From Salinicola endophyticus (GTDB lineage Bacteria > Pseudomonadota > Gammaproteobacteria > Pseudomonadales > Halomonadaceae): 64,000 nucleotides of DNA. Every line of letters begins with the position of its first letter. The first letter of the stretch is position 1. Made by a program: the position numbers and the translations under genes. Of this stretch, positions 24,846-34,069 are shown piece after piece. The notes beneath the pieces are model-generated. The model did no database searches. It was not told the origin of the DNA and saw nothing but the letters and a program-made list of their open reading frames with translations. The stretch spans positions 4,255,188-4,319,187 of the forward strand of contig NZ_CP159578.1 in NCBI RefSeq assembly GCF_040536835.1, written 5' to 3'.

Positions 24846-25946
24846 ATGGCGGCGCTGCGCCGGCATGCGGCACTGCTGGGGAGCCTGCTGCTGGCGCTGG
24901 TAGTGGCCGGCTGCAGCAGCGCGCCGATCACCAGCGTGGCGCCGAGCGGTGATGCCGAGACCCGGGTCGAGCGCCAGGATCGCGCCACCAGTTGGCAGCA
25001 CCTCCCCGGTTGGAGCCGGGATCAGCCGATGGCGGCGTGGAGCGCCTTTCGTGAAAGCTGCACCCGGCTGGCGCGCAAGCCGCTGTGGCGCGGGGTGTGT
25101 GCCGATGCGAAATCGGTCGACCCGCTCAATGCCCAGGCGATTCAGCAATTCTTCGAGACCCGCTTCACGCCCTACCGGGTGACCAACAGCGACGGCAGTT
25201 CCACCGGGCTGATCACCGGCTACTACGAACCCATCCTGCGCGGCTCGCGGGTGCGCGGCGGCCCCTACCAGACGCCGCTCTACGAGTATCCGAAGTACTG
25301 GAAGAAGCACACCCACGTCGGCCCGACCCGCCGCGAGCTGATGCGCAGCGGCGATCTGAAGGGTACCGAGCTGGTATGGGTCGATGACCCGGTAGAGGCA
25401 GCCTATCTACAGATCCAGGGCTCGGGGCGCATCGAGATGACCGATGGCACCACCATGCGCGTGGCCTATGCCGGCACCAACAATCAGCCGTTTCGCTCCT
25501 TCGCCAAGCGGCTGATCGACCGCGGCGAGATCACCCCCGCCGAGGCCACGCTGCCCGGCGTGCGCGCCTGGGCCCGGCGCCACCCGAGCCAGGTGGAAGA
25601 GATGCTCAACGTCAATCCGCGCATGGTGTTCTTCCGCGAGCTGACCGGCGACCAGGCGCTCTCCGACAGCAGCGGCCCGGTGGGCGCGCTGGGGGTGCCG
25701 CTCACCTCGGAGCGCAGTATCGCAGTGGACCCCAGCGAGATCCCGCTCGGCGCGCCGGTGTTTCTCTCCACCACCCAGCCGCTTTCGCAGCAGCCGCTGC
25801 AACGCCTAATGGTGGCGCAGGACACCGGCAGCGCGGTGAAGGGCGCGGTGCGCGCGGACTTCTACTGGGGCCACGGCGACGCCGCCGGCGAGGCCGCCAG
25901 CCGCATGAAGCAGCGGGGCGAGATGTGGGTGCTGATGCCCAAGTGA
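24846..25946 (+). CDS. mltA: Membrane-bound lytic murein transglycosylase A
   Basis: An outer-membrane lipoprotein that cleaves the glycan strands of peptidoglycan. The signal MAALRRHAALLGSLLLALVV is followed by the lipobox AGC-SS, then an MltA barrel (STGLITGYYEPILRGSR; QIQGSGRIEM; AYAGTNNQPF). The C-terminal 3D domain (LMVAQDTGSAVKGAVRADFY) holds the catalytic aspartate. The frame stays open upstream to 24687 through a Ser/Ala-rich stretch. I prefer 24846 because it gives a normal lipoprotein signal, although 24708 has an aagga sequence ahead of it. Confidence 0.88.
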   Translation: MAALRRHAALLGSLLLALVVAGCSSAPITSVAPSGDAETRVERQDRATSWQHLPGWSRDQPMAAWSAFRESCTRLARKPLWRGVCADAKSVDPLNAQAIQQFFETRFTPYRVTNSDGSSTGLITGYYEPILRGSRVRGGPYQTPLYEYPKYWKKHTHVGPTRRELMRSGDLKGTELVWVDDPVEAAYLQIQGSGRIEMTDGTTMRVAYAGTNNQPFRSFAKRLIDRGEITPAEATLPGVRAWARRHPSQVEEMLNVNPRMVFFRELTGDQALSDSSGPVGALGVPLTSERSIAVDPSEIPLGAPVFLSTTQPLSQQPLQRLMVAQDTGSAVKGAVRADFYWGHGDAAGEAASRMKQRGEMWVLMPK

Positions 25947-26009
25947 GCGGAAACATGCTCGACCCTGCCGTGCCGGGCGTTCCGCGACCCGGCGACGGAG
26001 GGGCTCCCC

Positions 26010-26576
26010 TCAAAGGCCGGAAAACGCCTTACGCACGCGCAGCGCGGCGATGATCTGGATCACCCCGTAGATCAGCGCGACGACGCCGATCCACAGCGCG
26101 GTGGCCACCAGGCCGCTCAGCGGGCTGGCGATCAGCAGGATACCCAGCAGCAGCGCCAGCACCCCACTGAGCACGGTCCAGCCCTCGCCGGGGGCGGTCC
26201 AGCCCTGGCCCGGCACCGGGCGGCGAATGCGCAGTGCGAGCAGCAGGCGGAACACCCCGGCGATCACCAGCCAGATACCCACCAGCACCAGCAGTGCACT
26301 GGCCATGGAGAGCGGGTCGAAGATCGCGAGCAGGCCGAACAGCACCGAGAACAGCGCATAACCGATCAGCCAGCCCTTGCCGGCGCCACGATAGGCGGTG
26401 GCCGTGGTCACCAGCGTGGTGATGCCTTCCGCCAGCGCCAGGATGCCCATGATCCAGGTCAGCGCGGCGATCGCCCCCAGCGGCTTGAAGATCGCGATCG
26501 CGCCGAAGATCACGGCGACCACGCCGAACGCCATCAGGATGATCCAGCTACGCCCGATCAGACTTCTCGTTGCCAT
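26010..26576 (-). CDS. HdeD-family membrane protein
   Basis: A 188-residue integral membrane protein with six hydrophobic helices in three repeated pairs (WIILMAFGVVAVIFGAIAI; LTWIMGILALAEGITTL; WLIGYALFSVLFGLLAIFD). This is the DUF308/HdeD architecture. HdeD is linked to acid resistance in enterobacteria, but most family members are uncharacterised. It is convergent with mltA (64 bp gap) and divergent from an SDR gene. Confidence 0.82.
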   Translation of the reverse strand: MATRSLIGRSWIILMAFGVVAVIFGAIAIFKPLGAIAALTWIMGILALAEGITTLVTTATAYRGAGKGWLIGYALFSVLFGLLAIFDPLSMASALLVLVGIWLVIAGVFRLLLALRIRRPVPGQGWTAPGEGWTVLSGVLALLLGILLIASPLSGLVATALWIGVVALIYGVIQIIAALRVRKAFSGL

Positions 26577-26737
26577 CTTTCACTCCCCTCGTGACTACTG
26601 AAACAGGGTATCCCTGAGTATCAAGGCTTGCTGATATGTCCGCCTGCCGCCACGCTAAAGGTGCCGCGATAGGCGGTCTCAATGGCCAAGCCTGCAGGCT
26701 GACACTCAAAAGATAGTCCGATACCGGAGCCAGCTCG

Positions 26738-27655
26738 ATGATCGCCAAGACTCACACCGCCGACGCGCCACTCGCCGTGGTCACCGGCGCCACCGCCGGG
26801 CTCGGGCTGGAGACCGCCAAGGGCCTGGCGGCAGCGGGCTATCGCGTGGTGATCGCCGCGCGCAGCGAAGAGCGCGGGCGCCTCGCCTGCCACGCCGTAC
26901 GGTCGCAGCATCCGCACGCACAGGTGCGCTTCGAGCTGCTCGATCTCGACTCGCTGGACTCCGTACGCGCCTTCGCCGAGCTGCTGCGCCAGCAGGAAAA
27001 GTCGCTGGCCCGGTTGATCAACAACGCCGGTCTGCTCGCCCCGCCCAGCCGTGAGACCACCCGTGACGGCTTCGAGCGTCAGTTCGGGGTCAACTACCTG
27101 GGTCACTTCCTGCTCACTAGCCTGCTGCTGCCGCTGCTGCTGGCCGCTGGCCCGGCCACCCCGGCCCGCGTGGTCCAGCTTTCCAGCCTGGCCCACCGCA
27201 GCGGCCGGATCGACTTCGACAATCTCGACGCCGCGCGTGACTACGACCCCTGGCGCGGCTATCGCCAGTCCAAGCTGGCCATGCTGCTGTTCGCCCAGGC
27301 GCTGGCGCGGCGCAGCGAGGCCGATAGCTGGCCGCTGGTGAGTGTCGCCGCGCACCCGGGGCTCTCGCGTACCGCGCTGTTCGACAGCGGCGTGAAGAGC
27401 CGCCCGCTGCTGGGGCGCACCTTCAAGCTGCTGCTGCCGCTGATCAGCCAGTCCGCCGCCGACGGCGCCCGGCCCACGCTGCATGCGGCCCTCGCCGAGG
27501 ATGTCCACAACGGCGACTACTTCGGCCCCAATGGGCTCGGCGAGACCCGCGGCGCGCCCAAACCCGCCCACCGCAGCGAGGCCGCCCGCGACCGCGCGGT
27601 GGAAGAGCGGCTGTGGCAGGTCTCCTGCGAGCTGACCGGGGCGAGCTGGGGTTAG
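26738..27655 (+). CDS. SDR-family oxidoreductase (retinol dehydrogenase-like)
   Basis: A 305-residue short-chain dehydrogenase. It shows VVTGATAGLGLETA for cofactor binding, LINNAG, FGVNYLGHF, a catalytic serine in VQLSSLAHRSG, and YRQSKLAMLLFAQ supplying the catalytic Tyr and Lys. The overall pattern matches the retinol dehydrogenase/WW-domain oxidoreductase group, whose bacterial substrates are mostly unknown. The stop codon overlaps, by 4 bp, the stop of the convergent histidine kinase. Confidence 0.83.
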   Translation: MIAKTHTADAPLAVVTGATAGLGLETAKGLAAAGYRVVIAARSEERGRLACHAVRSQHPHAQVRFELLDLDSLDSVRAFAELLRQQEKSLARLINNAGLLAPPSRETTRDGFERQFGVNYLGHFLLTSLLLPLLLAAGPATPARVVQLSSLAHRSGRIDFDNLDAARDYDPWRGYRQSKLAMLLFAQALARRSEADSWPLVSVAAHPGLSRTALFDSGVKSRPLLGRTFKLLLPLISQSAADGARPTLHAALAEDVHNGDYFGPNGLGETRGAPKPAHRSEAARDRAVEERLWQVSCELTGASWG

Positions 27656-28722
27656 CGCGAAGGGGTGAGCGGCCAGCGCAACACGAAGCGAGTACCGCCT
27701 TGGGCGGACGGCTGACAGTACGCCTGCCCGCCGTGCGCCTCGATGATCGCCTTGACCACCGCCAACCCCAGGCCGCTGCCGCCACTCTGGCGCGAGCGCG
27801 AGGGCTCGCCACGGCGGAAGGCCTCGAAGAGGTCGGCAGCCAGGGCGCTGTCGAGACCGGGGCCATCGTCTTCCACGCTCAGCAGGCAGTCGTCGTCGAC
27901 CCGTGCCAGGAGCACGTGCAGGGCGCCCGGGTCGGCATGGCGCAGGGCGTTTTCCAGCAGCGCCATCAGCGCCTGGCGGAGCCGCACGGCATCGCACGCC
28001 ACCTCCAGCTCGGTATCCAGCTGCGCATCCAGCCGAAAGCCCTTGTCCGCCAGCGGCGTGGCGAAGGCCTGCAGGACGGCGCGCAGTTCATCGGCCAGCC
28101 TCACGCGGATCCGCTGCACGTCCAGATGGCCGCTGTCGTTGAGGCTCACCACGCGTAGGTCCTCGACCAGCCGGCCAAGGCCATCCACCTGGCGCAGCAG
28201 CCCCTCGAACAGCTCGCTGCTGGGAGTGAACACGCCCTCCGCCAGGCCCTGCAGGCGGCCGCGCAGCACGGTCAACGGGGTGCGCAGTTCGTGGGCGATG
28301 GCGGCATTCCAGAACTCGCGCTCGCGGGTCATGCCCTGCAGACGTTCGGCCATGGCGTTGAAGTCGCGCACCAGTTGCGCGGTCTCGCCCATGGCCTGGT
28401 CGTCCAGCGGGGCGCGGGCATCGAGCTTGCCCTCGGCCACGTCACGCAGGCTGTGCGCCACCGCGTTCAGCGGCGAGATCAGGCGTCGCGACAGCCGAAT
28501 GGCGACGACTACCGCCAGCGCCAGGGCGGCGATGATGGTGCAGACGATCCAGACCAGCTCCACCCGGGAGGGCACCAGAGAGTCTGAGATGCTGCCCGGC
28601 AGGTAGGTCAGCGCAAAGCCATAGAACACGTAGCTGCCGATCACCGAGAGGCCGATGATGCCCAGCGCCATCACCGCCAGGGACTGGATGATCTGCCGGC
28701 GCAGCCCCGGTGTCGGCTTCAT
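27652..28722 (-). CDS. AdeS-like sensor histidine kinase
   Basis: A 356-residue inner-membrane kinase. Two membrane helices (about residues 12-35 and 55-78) flank a very short periplasmic loop. They are followed by a HAMP domain (LSRRLISPLNAVAHSLRD), the H-box IAHELRTPLTVLRGRLQG, the N-box LLENALRHAD and the G boxes EDDGPGL and GGSGLGLAV. It overlaps the response regulator by ATGA. The H-box context resembles AdeS/BaeS kinases that control RND efflux. The divergent RND operon supports that role. The short sensor loop suggests sensing within the membrane. Confidence 0.88.
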   Translation of the reverse strand: MKPTPGLRRQIIQSLAVMALGIIGLSVIGSYVFYGFALTYLPGSISDSLVPSRVELVWIVCTIIAALALAVVVAIRLSRRLISPLNAVAHSLRDVAEGKLDARAPLDDQAMGETAQLVRDFNAMAERLQGMTREREFWNAAIAHELRTPLTVLRGRLQGLAEGVFTPSSELFEGLLRQVDGLGRLVEDLRVVSLNDSGHLDVQRIRVRLADELRAVLQAFATPLADKGFRLDAQLDTELEVACDAVRLRQALMALLENALRHADPGALHVLLARVDDDCLLSVEDDGPGLDSALAADLFEAFRRGEPSRSRQSGGSGLGLAVVKAIIEAHGGQAYCQPSAQGGTRFVLRWPLTPSR

Positions 28723-29447
28723 GGCGCCACACCGAAGCGATAGCCCACGCCCCAGACGCTGGCCGGCACGCCCTGGATATCGAAGGCTTCGAGTTTCTTG
28801 CGCAGCTTGCTCACGTGGCTGTCCACGGTGCGCTCCAGCGTGTCGCCTTCGGGCAGGCAGCTCACCAGCAGTTCGGTGCGGCTGAATGCCCGCTGAGGCG
28901 TTCGCATCAGGCACGCCAGCAGCTTGAACTCGGTCAGGGTCAGCGCCAGCGCCTGCCGCTGGCCGTCGATCTCCACGCTGGCCTCATGGCTCTCCAGGTC
29001 AACCTGGAACGGGCCTACGCGTAGCACCTGCGTGGCGGCGGGGATACTCGCCCGGGTGCGCCGCAGCACCGCCTGCACCCGCGCCACCACCTCGGCCGCG
29101 TTGAAGGGTTTGACCACGTAGTCGTCGGCGCCCAGGCGCAGGCCCATCAGCTTATCGATGTCCTGATCGAGCGCGGTGAGCATGATCACCGGCGTCTCGC
29201 CGCGGGCGCGGATCTCGCTGAGCACCTTCCAGCCATCGACAACGGGCATCTGCACGTCGAGCAGCAACAAATCCGGTTTGAGCGATTGGTGCAGGGCCAA
29301 TGCCTGCTGGCCATCGGTGGCGTGGCGGGTACGCAGGCCGCTGCGCTGCAGATAGGCGGCGAGAATCTCGGCGATCTCGGTTTCGTCTTCGGCGATCAGC
29401 ACCAGCCCCTGAGCGGGTGTACCAGGTTGCGCTGCAGTATCAGACAT
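28719..29447 (-). CDS. AdeR-like OmpR-family response regulator
   Basis: A 242-residue regulator. The receiver domain has the acidic pocket EDE, the phospho-acceptor Asp in LLLLDVQMPVVDGW, TALDQDID and the conserved Lys in YVVKPF. The C-terminal winged helix has LTLTEFKLLACLM and the terminal VDSHVSKLRKKLE. The receiver segment LDQDIDKLMGLRLGADDY is typical of the AdeR/BaeR efflux regulators. It is divergent from the RND adaptor gene. A candidate AdeR-type site lies between them at 29488-29506. Confidence 0.88.
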   Translation of the reverse strand: MSDTAAQPGTPAQGLVLIAEDETEIAEILAAYLQRSGLRTRHATDGQQALALHQSLKPDLLLLDVQMPVVDGWKVLSEIRARGETPVIMLTALDQDIDKLMGLRLGADDYVVKPFNAAEVVARVQAVLRRTRASIPAATQVLRVGPFQVDLESHEASVEIDGQRQALALTLTEFKLLACLMRTPQRAFSRTELLVSCLPEGDTLERTVDSHVSKLRKKLEAFDIQGVPASVWGVGYRFGVAP

Positions 29448-29487
29448 GGGCGGGCTCGATAACGGCGGCGCTCGATGGTAACGCGCC

Positions 29488-29506
29488 CTCCACACTTTCT
29501 CCATCA
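29488..29506. promoter_or_regulatory. AdeR-type direct-repeat site
   Basis: On the minus strand this reads tgatggagaaagtgtggag: the perfect 10-mer aagtgtggag preceded by a second, degenerate half (tgatggag). From memory, AdeR of Acinetobacter binds two 10-bp aagtgtggag units separated by 2 bp. It lies 41 bp upstream of the regulator and ~100 bp upstream of the adaptor start. A separate tcgaca direct repeat of 11-bp period lies at 29511-29527. Confidence 0.5.
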
Positions 29507-29604
29507 GGCCTCGACACCCTCTCGACATCGCCAGGCCAGACTGCCGCCACGGCTGTCGCCCGACGCGGCGGCCGGATCGCACAGCGCGTTCAACGAGGTG
29601 GGAA

Positions 29605-30891
29605 ATGGCAGGCCGGAGAGTGAATCGAAGAGCGTACCAGCCGCGTGGCGGCATATCCGAGGCGCATGCGGCGCCTGGTTTGCGTCTGCGCCAGGGGCGG
29701 GCCGGGTTACGGGCGGCGTTGGTCGCGCTGGCCCCGACCCGGCCGATGATCGCCCGAATGATCATCGTCGGGCTGATGATCGCCGGGCTGGCCAGCTGCG
29801 ACTCCCGGTCCGCCGCCACCGACGCGGCCCCAGCCGCACCGACCCCGGTCTCGGTGATGACACTGACCGCCCACCAGCTGTGGGTGCATGAAGCGCTGCC
29901 CGGGCGCGTGGCCGCCGTACGCAGCGCCGAGGTGCGGGCCCAGGTCTCCGGCATCGTCAAGCGGCGTCTGTTCGAGGAGGGCAGCCAGGTCGAAGCCGGC
30001 ACCACGCTCTTCCAGATCGACCCGGCAACCTTCAAGGCCGAGGTCGACGTCGCCGCGGCGGCGCTGCAACGGGCCCAGGCGACGCTGACCCAGGCCCGCA
30101 CCAAGGCTGAGCGTTTGACCACGCTGAGACGCAGCGAGGCGATCAGCCGCCAGGCCTACGACGACGCCATCGCGCTGCGCGATCAGGCCGCCGCCGATGT
30201 GACCCAGGCCAGAGCGACGCTGGCAAGGCGCCAGCTGGACCTGCGCTTCGCCAGCGTCGAGGCGCCGATCGCCGGACGCATCGACCAGGCAATGGTCAGC
30301 GAAGGCGCGCTGGTCTCATCCACCGATACCACGCCCATGGCGCGCATCCAGCAGATCGATCAGGTCTACGTCGATGTGCGCCAGCCCGCCTCGCGACTGG
30401 AGACGCTGCGTCAGCAGGTCGGCTCGGCGACGCCGGAACCGAACGTGGAGATCCTCGGCAGCGACGGCAAGCCCCTGGGCCTGCTCGGGCGCATCCTGTT
30501 CTCCGGCATCCAGGTGGATGCCGGCACCGGCGACGTGCTGCTGCGCGTGCGGGTGGACAACCCGCAGCACCGCCTGCTGCCCGGCCTCTACGTGCAGGCG
30601 CGGATTCCCCGCGCGCATTACCCCGCCGCGCTGAGCGTGCCGAAGCAGGCGGTGACCCGCACGGCGGGCCAGGCCAGCGTGTGGGTGGTCGATGGCCAGG
30701 ACCTGGTGCGCCAGGTGCCCGTCGAACTCGGCGAGCTGGTCGCGGGCCGCTACCGCGTGGTGTCCGGGCTCAGCGCCGGGCAGCAGGTGGTCATCGAGGG
30801 CATCGAGCGCCTGAGACCCGAGACCCAGGTCGCCACGCGCCGCTGGCAGCCCGCTGCCAGCGGCGAACCCCTCAGCGCCGCCGCGCGCTGA
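29605..30891 (+). CDS. RND efflux periplasmic adaptor (lipoprotein)
   Basis: An AcrA/AdeA-type membrane fusion protein that links the RND pump to an outer-membrane channel. A lipobox lies in LMIAGLASC-DS. Next come a lipoyl half (VRAQVSGIVKRRLFEEGSQV), an alpha-hairpin coiled coil (about residues 150-210) with R-rich heptads, the second lipoyl half (APIAGRID), and beta-barrel and membrane-proximal domains. The ATG at 29605 has a perfect gaggtg ribosome binding site but puts ~50 residues ahead of the signal peptide. ATGs at 29746 and 29758 are more signal-like but lack one. The start is therefore uncertain. Confidence 0.87.
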   Translation: MAGRRVNRRAYQPRGGISEAHAAPGLRLRQGRAGLRAALVALAPTRPMIARMIIVGLMIAGLASCDSRSAATDAAPAAPTPVSVMTLTAHQLWVHEALPGRVAAVRSAEVRAQVSGIVKRRLFEEGSQVEAGTTLFQIDPATFKAEVDVAAAALQRAQATLTQARTKAERLTTLRRSEAISRQAYDDAIALRDQAAADVTQARATLARRQLDLRFASVEAPIAGRIDQAMVSEGALVSSTDTTPMARIQQIDQVYVDVRQPASRLETLRQQVGSATPEPNVEILGSDGKPLGLLGRILFSGIQVDAGTGDVLLRVRVDNPQHRLLPGLYVQARIPRAHYPAALSVPKQAVTRTAGQASVWVVDGQDLVRQVPVELGELVAGRYRVVSGLSAGQQVVIEGIERLRPETQVATRRWQPAASGEPLSAAAR

Positions 30892-30907
30892 GTTCGGAGA
30901 GATCGTC

Positions 30908-33900
30908 ATGCCGCAGTTCTTCATCAACCGCCCGGTATTCGCCTGGGTCATCGCCCTGTTCATCGTGCTGGTCGGGGTCATCGCCATCCCGCAGCTACCC
31001 ATCGCCCGCTACCCCTCGGTGGCGCCGCCCTCGGTCAGTCTCACCGCCACCTACCCGGGGGCCACGCCGCAGACCCTCAACGACTCGGTGGTTAGCCTGA
31101 TCGAGCGCGAACTCTCGGGGGTCAAGAACCTGCTCTACTTCGAGTCCTCGGTGGATGCCTCGGGCAGCGCGCAGATCACCGCCACCTTCAAGCCGGGCAC
31201 CAATCCCGAGCTGGCCCAGGTGGACGTGCAGAACCGCATCAGGGCGGTCGAGTCACGCCTGCCCCAGGCCGTGCGGCAGAACGGCCTGGAGGTGGAGTCG
31301 GCCGCCTCCAACTTTCTGATGATGGTCGGCATGACCTCGCCCAACGGCCAGTTTGATGAGATCGCGCTGAACGACTACCTGGCGCGCAATATCGTCCAGG
31401 AGCTGCGTCGTATCGACGGCGTGGGGCGCGTGCAGCTGTTCGGCGCCGAGCAGGCGATGCGCGTCTGGGTCGACCCGCACAAGCTCACCGCCTACGGGCT
31501 GACCATGAACGACCTGGCCCAGGCGATCGAACAGCAGAATACCTCGATCGCTCCCGGCCGGATCGGTGACGAGCCAACCGTGCAGGGCCAGCGCGTGACC
31601 GTGCCGCTGACCGTACAAGGGCAACTCTCCACCCCGGAACAGTTCGCCGCCATCGTGCTGCGCGCGAGCGTCGATGGCGCCAAGGTGGTGCTCGGCGACG
31701 TGGCCCGGGTCGAGCTGGGCGCGCAGTCCTATGGCTTTTCCAACCGCGAGAACGGGGTGGCGGCGACCAGTGCCGCCATTCAGCTCTCGCCCGGCGCCAA
31801 TGCCGTACGCACCGCCGCGGCGGTGCGTGAGCGTCTCGCCGAGCTGGCGCCGAGCCTGCCAGCGGGCATGACCTACTCGGTGCCGTTCGACACCGCGCCC
31901 TTCGTCAAGGTCTCCATCGAGAAGGTGGTCCACACCCTGTTCGAGGCCATGGCGCTGGTGTTCCTGGTGATGCTGCTGTTCCTGCAGAACCTGCGCTATA
32001 CGCTGATTCCGGCCATCGTCGCCCCGATCGCGCTGCTCGGCACCTTCGCGGTAATGCTGCTGGCCGGCTTCTCGATCAACTCGCTGACCATGTTCGGCAT
32101 GGTGCTGGCCATCGGCATCATCGTCGACGACGCCATCGTGGTGGTGGAGAACGTCGAGCGGCTGATGGCCACCCAGGGCCTGTCGCCGAAAGCCGCGACC
32201 CTGCGGGCGATGCGCGAGATCACCGGGGCGATCATCGGCATCACCCTGGTGCTCACCGCCGTCTTCATCCCCATGGCCTTCGGCAGCGGCTCGGTGGGGG
32301 TGATCTACCAGCAGTTCACCCTGTCGATGGCGGTATCGATCCTGTTCTCGGCCTTCCTCGCCCTGAGCCTGACCCCGGCGCTGTGTGCCACGCTGCTGCG
32401 CCCGGTAAGCGCGGATCATCATGCCAAGCGCGGCTTCTTCGGTGCCTTCAACCGCGGCTTCGAGCGCCTCACGGCGAACTACAGTACGCGGGTGACGCGC
32501 CTGCTCGGGCGCAGCGGGCGGATGATGGCGCTCTTCGCCGTGCTCTGCGCGGTGCTGGCCTTCGCGGCCACGAGGCTGCCGTCGTCCTTCCTGCCCGACG
32601 AGGACCAGGGCTACTTCATGACCTCCATCCAGTTGCCCACCGTCGCCACCAGCGAACGCACGCTGGAAGTAGTCAAGGCCTACGAGGCGCACGTGGCCAC
32701 GCGCCCGGCGCTGGATGCCAATCTGGTAGTGCTGGGCTTCAGTTTCTCCGGCTCTGGCCCCAACGCGGCCATCGCCTTCACCATGCTCAAGGACTGGGAT
32801 CAGCGCGACGGCGCCACCGCCGCCGAGGAAGCCGAGCTGGCGCAGCAGGCCATGGCGGACAACGTCGAGGGTACGGTGATGAGCCTGATGCCGCCGGCGA
32901 TCGACGAGCTGGGTACGTCATCCGGTTTCAGCCTGTTCCTGCAGGATCGCGCCAATCGGGGCGAGGCCGCGCTGCTGACGGCCCAGGCGCAGCTGGTGGC
33001 ACTGGCCGCACAGAGCAAGCTCGTCAGCGATGTCTACCCCGATGGCCTGCCCCCCGGCGAGAGCATCCGTCTGGAGATCGACCGCCAGAAGGCCGAAGCC
33101 ATGGGGCTGTCCTTCGCCGCCGTGAGCAACACGCTGTCGGCGGCCATGGGCTCGCTCTACGTCAACGACTTCCCCAATGCCGGGCGCATGCAGCAGGTGA
33201 TCGTGCAGGCCGACGCCCCGGCGCGCATGCAGCTCGACGACGTGCTCGGCCTGCGCGTGCGTAACGCCAGCGGCGGCATGGTGGCGCTGCGCGAGGTGGT
33301 GACGCCGGTATGGGGTGAGATGCCGCAGCAAATGCTGCGCTTCCAGGGCTTTCCCGCCGTGCGCATCGCCGGGGGCGCCGCGCCGGGTGTTTCCAGCGGT
33401 GCGGCGATGGCCGAGATGGAGCGCCTAGTGACGCAGTTGCCGCCGGGCTACGCAGTGGCCTGGACCGGGCAGTCGCTGCAGGAGCGCCAGTCGGCGTCGC
33501 AGGCGCCAATGCTCATGGCGCTCTCGGCGCTGGTGGTGTTCCTGGTGCTGGCGGCGCTCTACGAGAGCTGGTCGATCCCGCTGTCGGTGATGCTGGTGGT
33601 GCCACTGGGTCTGCTCGGCGCGGTAGCCGCGGTGATGCTGCGCGGCCTGCCCAACGATGTGTTCTTCAAGGTGGGGATGATCACCCTCATCGGCCTGTCG
33701 GCGAAGAACGCCATCCTGATCGTCGAGTTCGCCCGCCAGCTGCACGCCGAAGGCCGCCCGCTGGTGGAATCCGCCGTGACCGCCGCGCGTCTACGCCTGC
33801 GCCCGATCCTGATGACCTCGCTGGCCTTCACCCTCGGCGTGGTGCCGTTGATGATCGCCTCCGGCGCCAGTGCCGAAACCCAGCACGCCATCGGCACCGG

Positions 33901-34027
33901 CGTGTTCGGCGGCATGCTCAGCGGCACCCTGCTGGCAGTGTTCTTCGTACCGGCGTTCTTCGTCTTCGTCATCGGCACCCAGGAACGCTTCAGCGCCTGG
34001 CGCGCAGGGCGTCGCCGCAGGTCCTGA
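30908..34027 (+). CDS. RND multidrug efflux permease (AcrB/AdeB type)
   Basis: A 1039-residue HAE1-family inner-membrane trimeric pump. The N terminus MPQFFINRPVFAWVIALF is canonical. The GIIVDDAIVVVENVE motif in TM4 has the paired Asp of the proton relay, and the TM10 Lys is in GLSAKNAILIVEFARQL. Two large periplasmic loops and 12 helices are visible. It exports hydrophobic drugs using the proton gradient. It starts 16 bp after the adaptor. No outer-membrane factor gene is present, so TolC or another channel must be encoded elsewhere. Confidence 0.94.
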   Translation: MPQFFINRPVFAWVIALFIVLVGVIAIPQLPIARYPSVAPPSVSLTATYPGATPQTLNDSVVSLIERELSGVKNLLYFESSVDASGSAQITATFKPGTNPELAQVDVQNRIRAVESRLPQAVRQNGLEVESAASNFLMMVGMTSPNGQFDEIALNDYLARNIVQELRRIDGVGRVQLFGAEQAMRVWVDPHKLTAYGLTMNDLAQAIEQQNTSIAPGRIGDEPTVQGQRVTVPLTVQGQLSTPEQFAAIVLRASVDGAKVVLGDVARVELGAQSYGFSNRENGVAATSAAIQLSPGANAVRTAAAVRERLAELAPSLPAGMTYSVPFDTAPFVKVSIEKVVHTLFEAMALVFLVMLLFLQNLRYTLIPAIVAPIALLGTFAVMLLAGFSINSLTMFGMVLAIGIIVDDAIVVVENVERLMATQGLSPKAATLRAMREITGAIIGITLVLTAVFIPMAFGSGSVGVIYQQFTLSMAVSILFSAFLALSLTPALCATLLRPVSADHHAKRGFFGAFNRGFERLTANYSTRVTRLLGRSGRMMALFAVLCAVLAFAATRLPSSFLPDEDQGYFMTSIQLPTVATSERTLEVVKAYEAHVATRPALDANLVVLGFSFSGSGPNAAIAFTMLKDWDQRDGATAAEEAELAQQAMADNVEGTVMSLMPPAIDELGTSSGFSLFLQDRANRGEAALLTAQAQLVALAAQSKLVSDVYPDGLPPGESIRLEIDRQKAEAMGLSFAAVSNTLSAAMGSLYVNDFPNAGRMQQVIVQADAPARMQLDDVLGLRVRNASGGMVALREVVTPVWGEMPQQMLRFQGFPAVRIAGGAAPGVSSGAAMAEMERLVTQLPPGYAVAWTGQSLQERQSASQAPMLMALSALVVFLVLAALYESWSIPLSVMLVVPLGLLGAVAAVMLRGLPNDVFFKVGMITLIGLSAKNAILIVEFARQLHAEGRPLVESAVTAARLRLRPILMTSLAFTLGVVPLMIASGASAETQHAIGTGVFGGMLSGTLLAVFFVPAFFVFVIGTQERFSAWRAGRRRRS

Positions 34028-34069
34028 CACGTCCCGGCACTCTCTCAAGCCCGACAATGGAGGAGCGCG

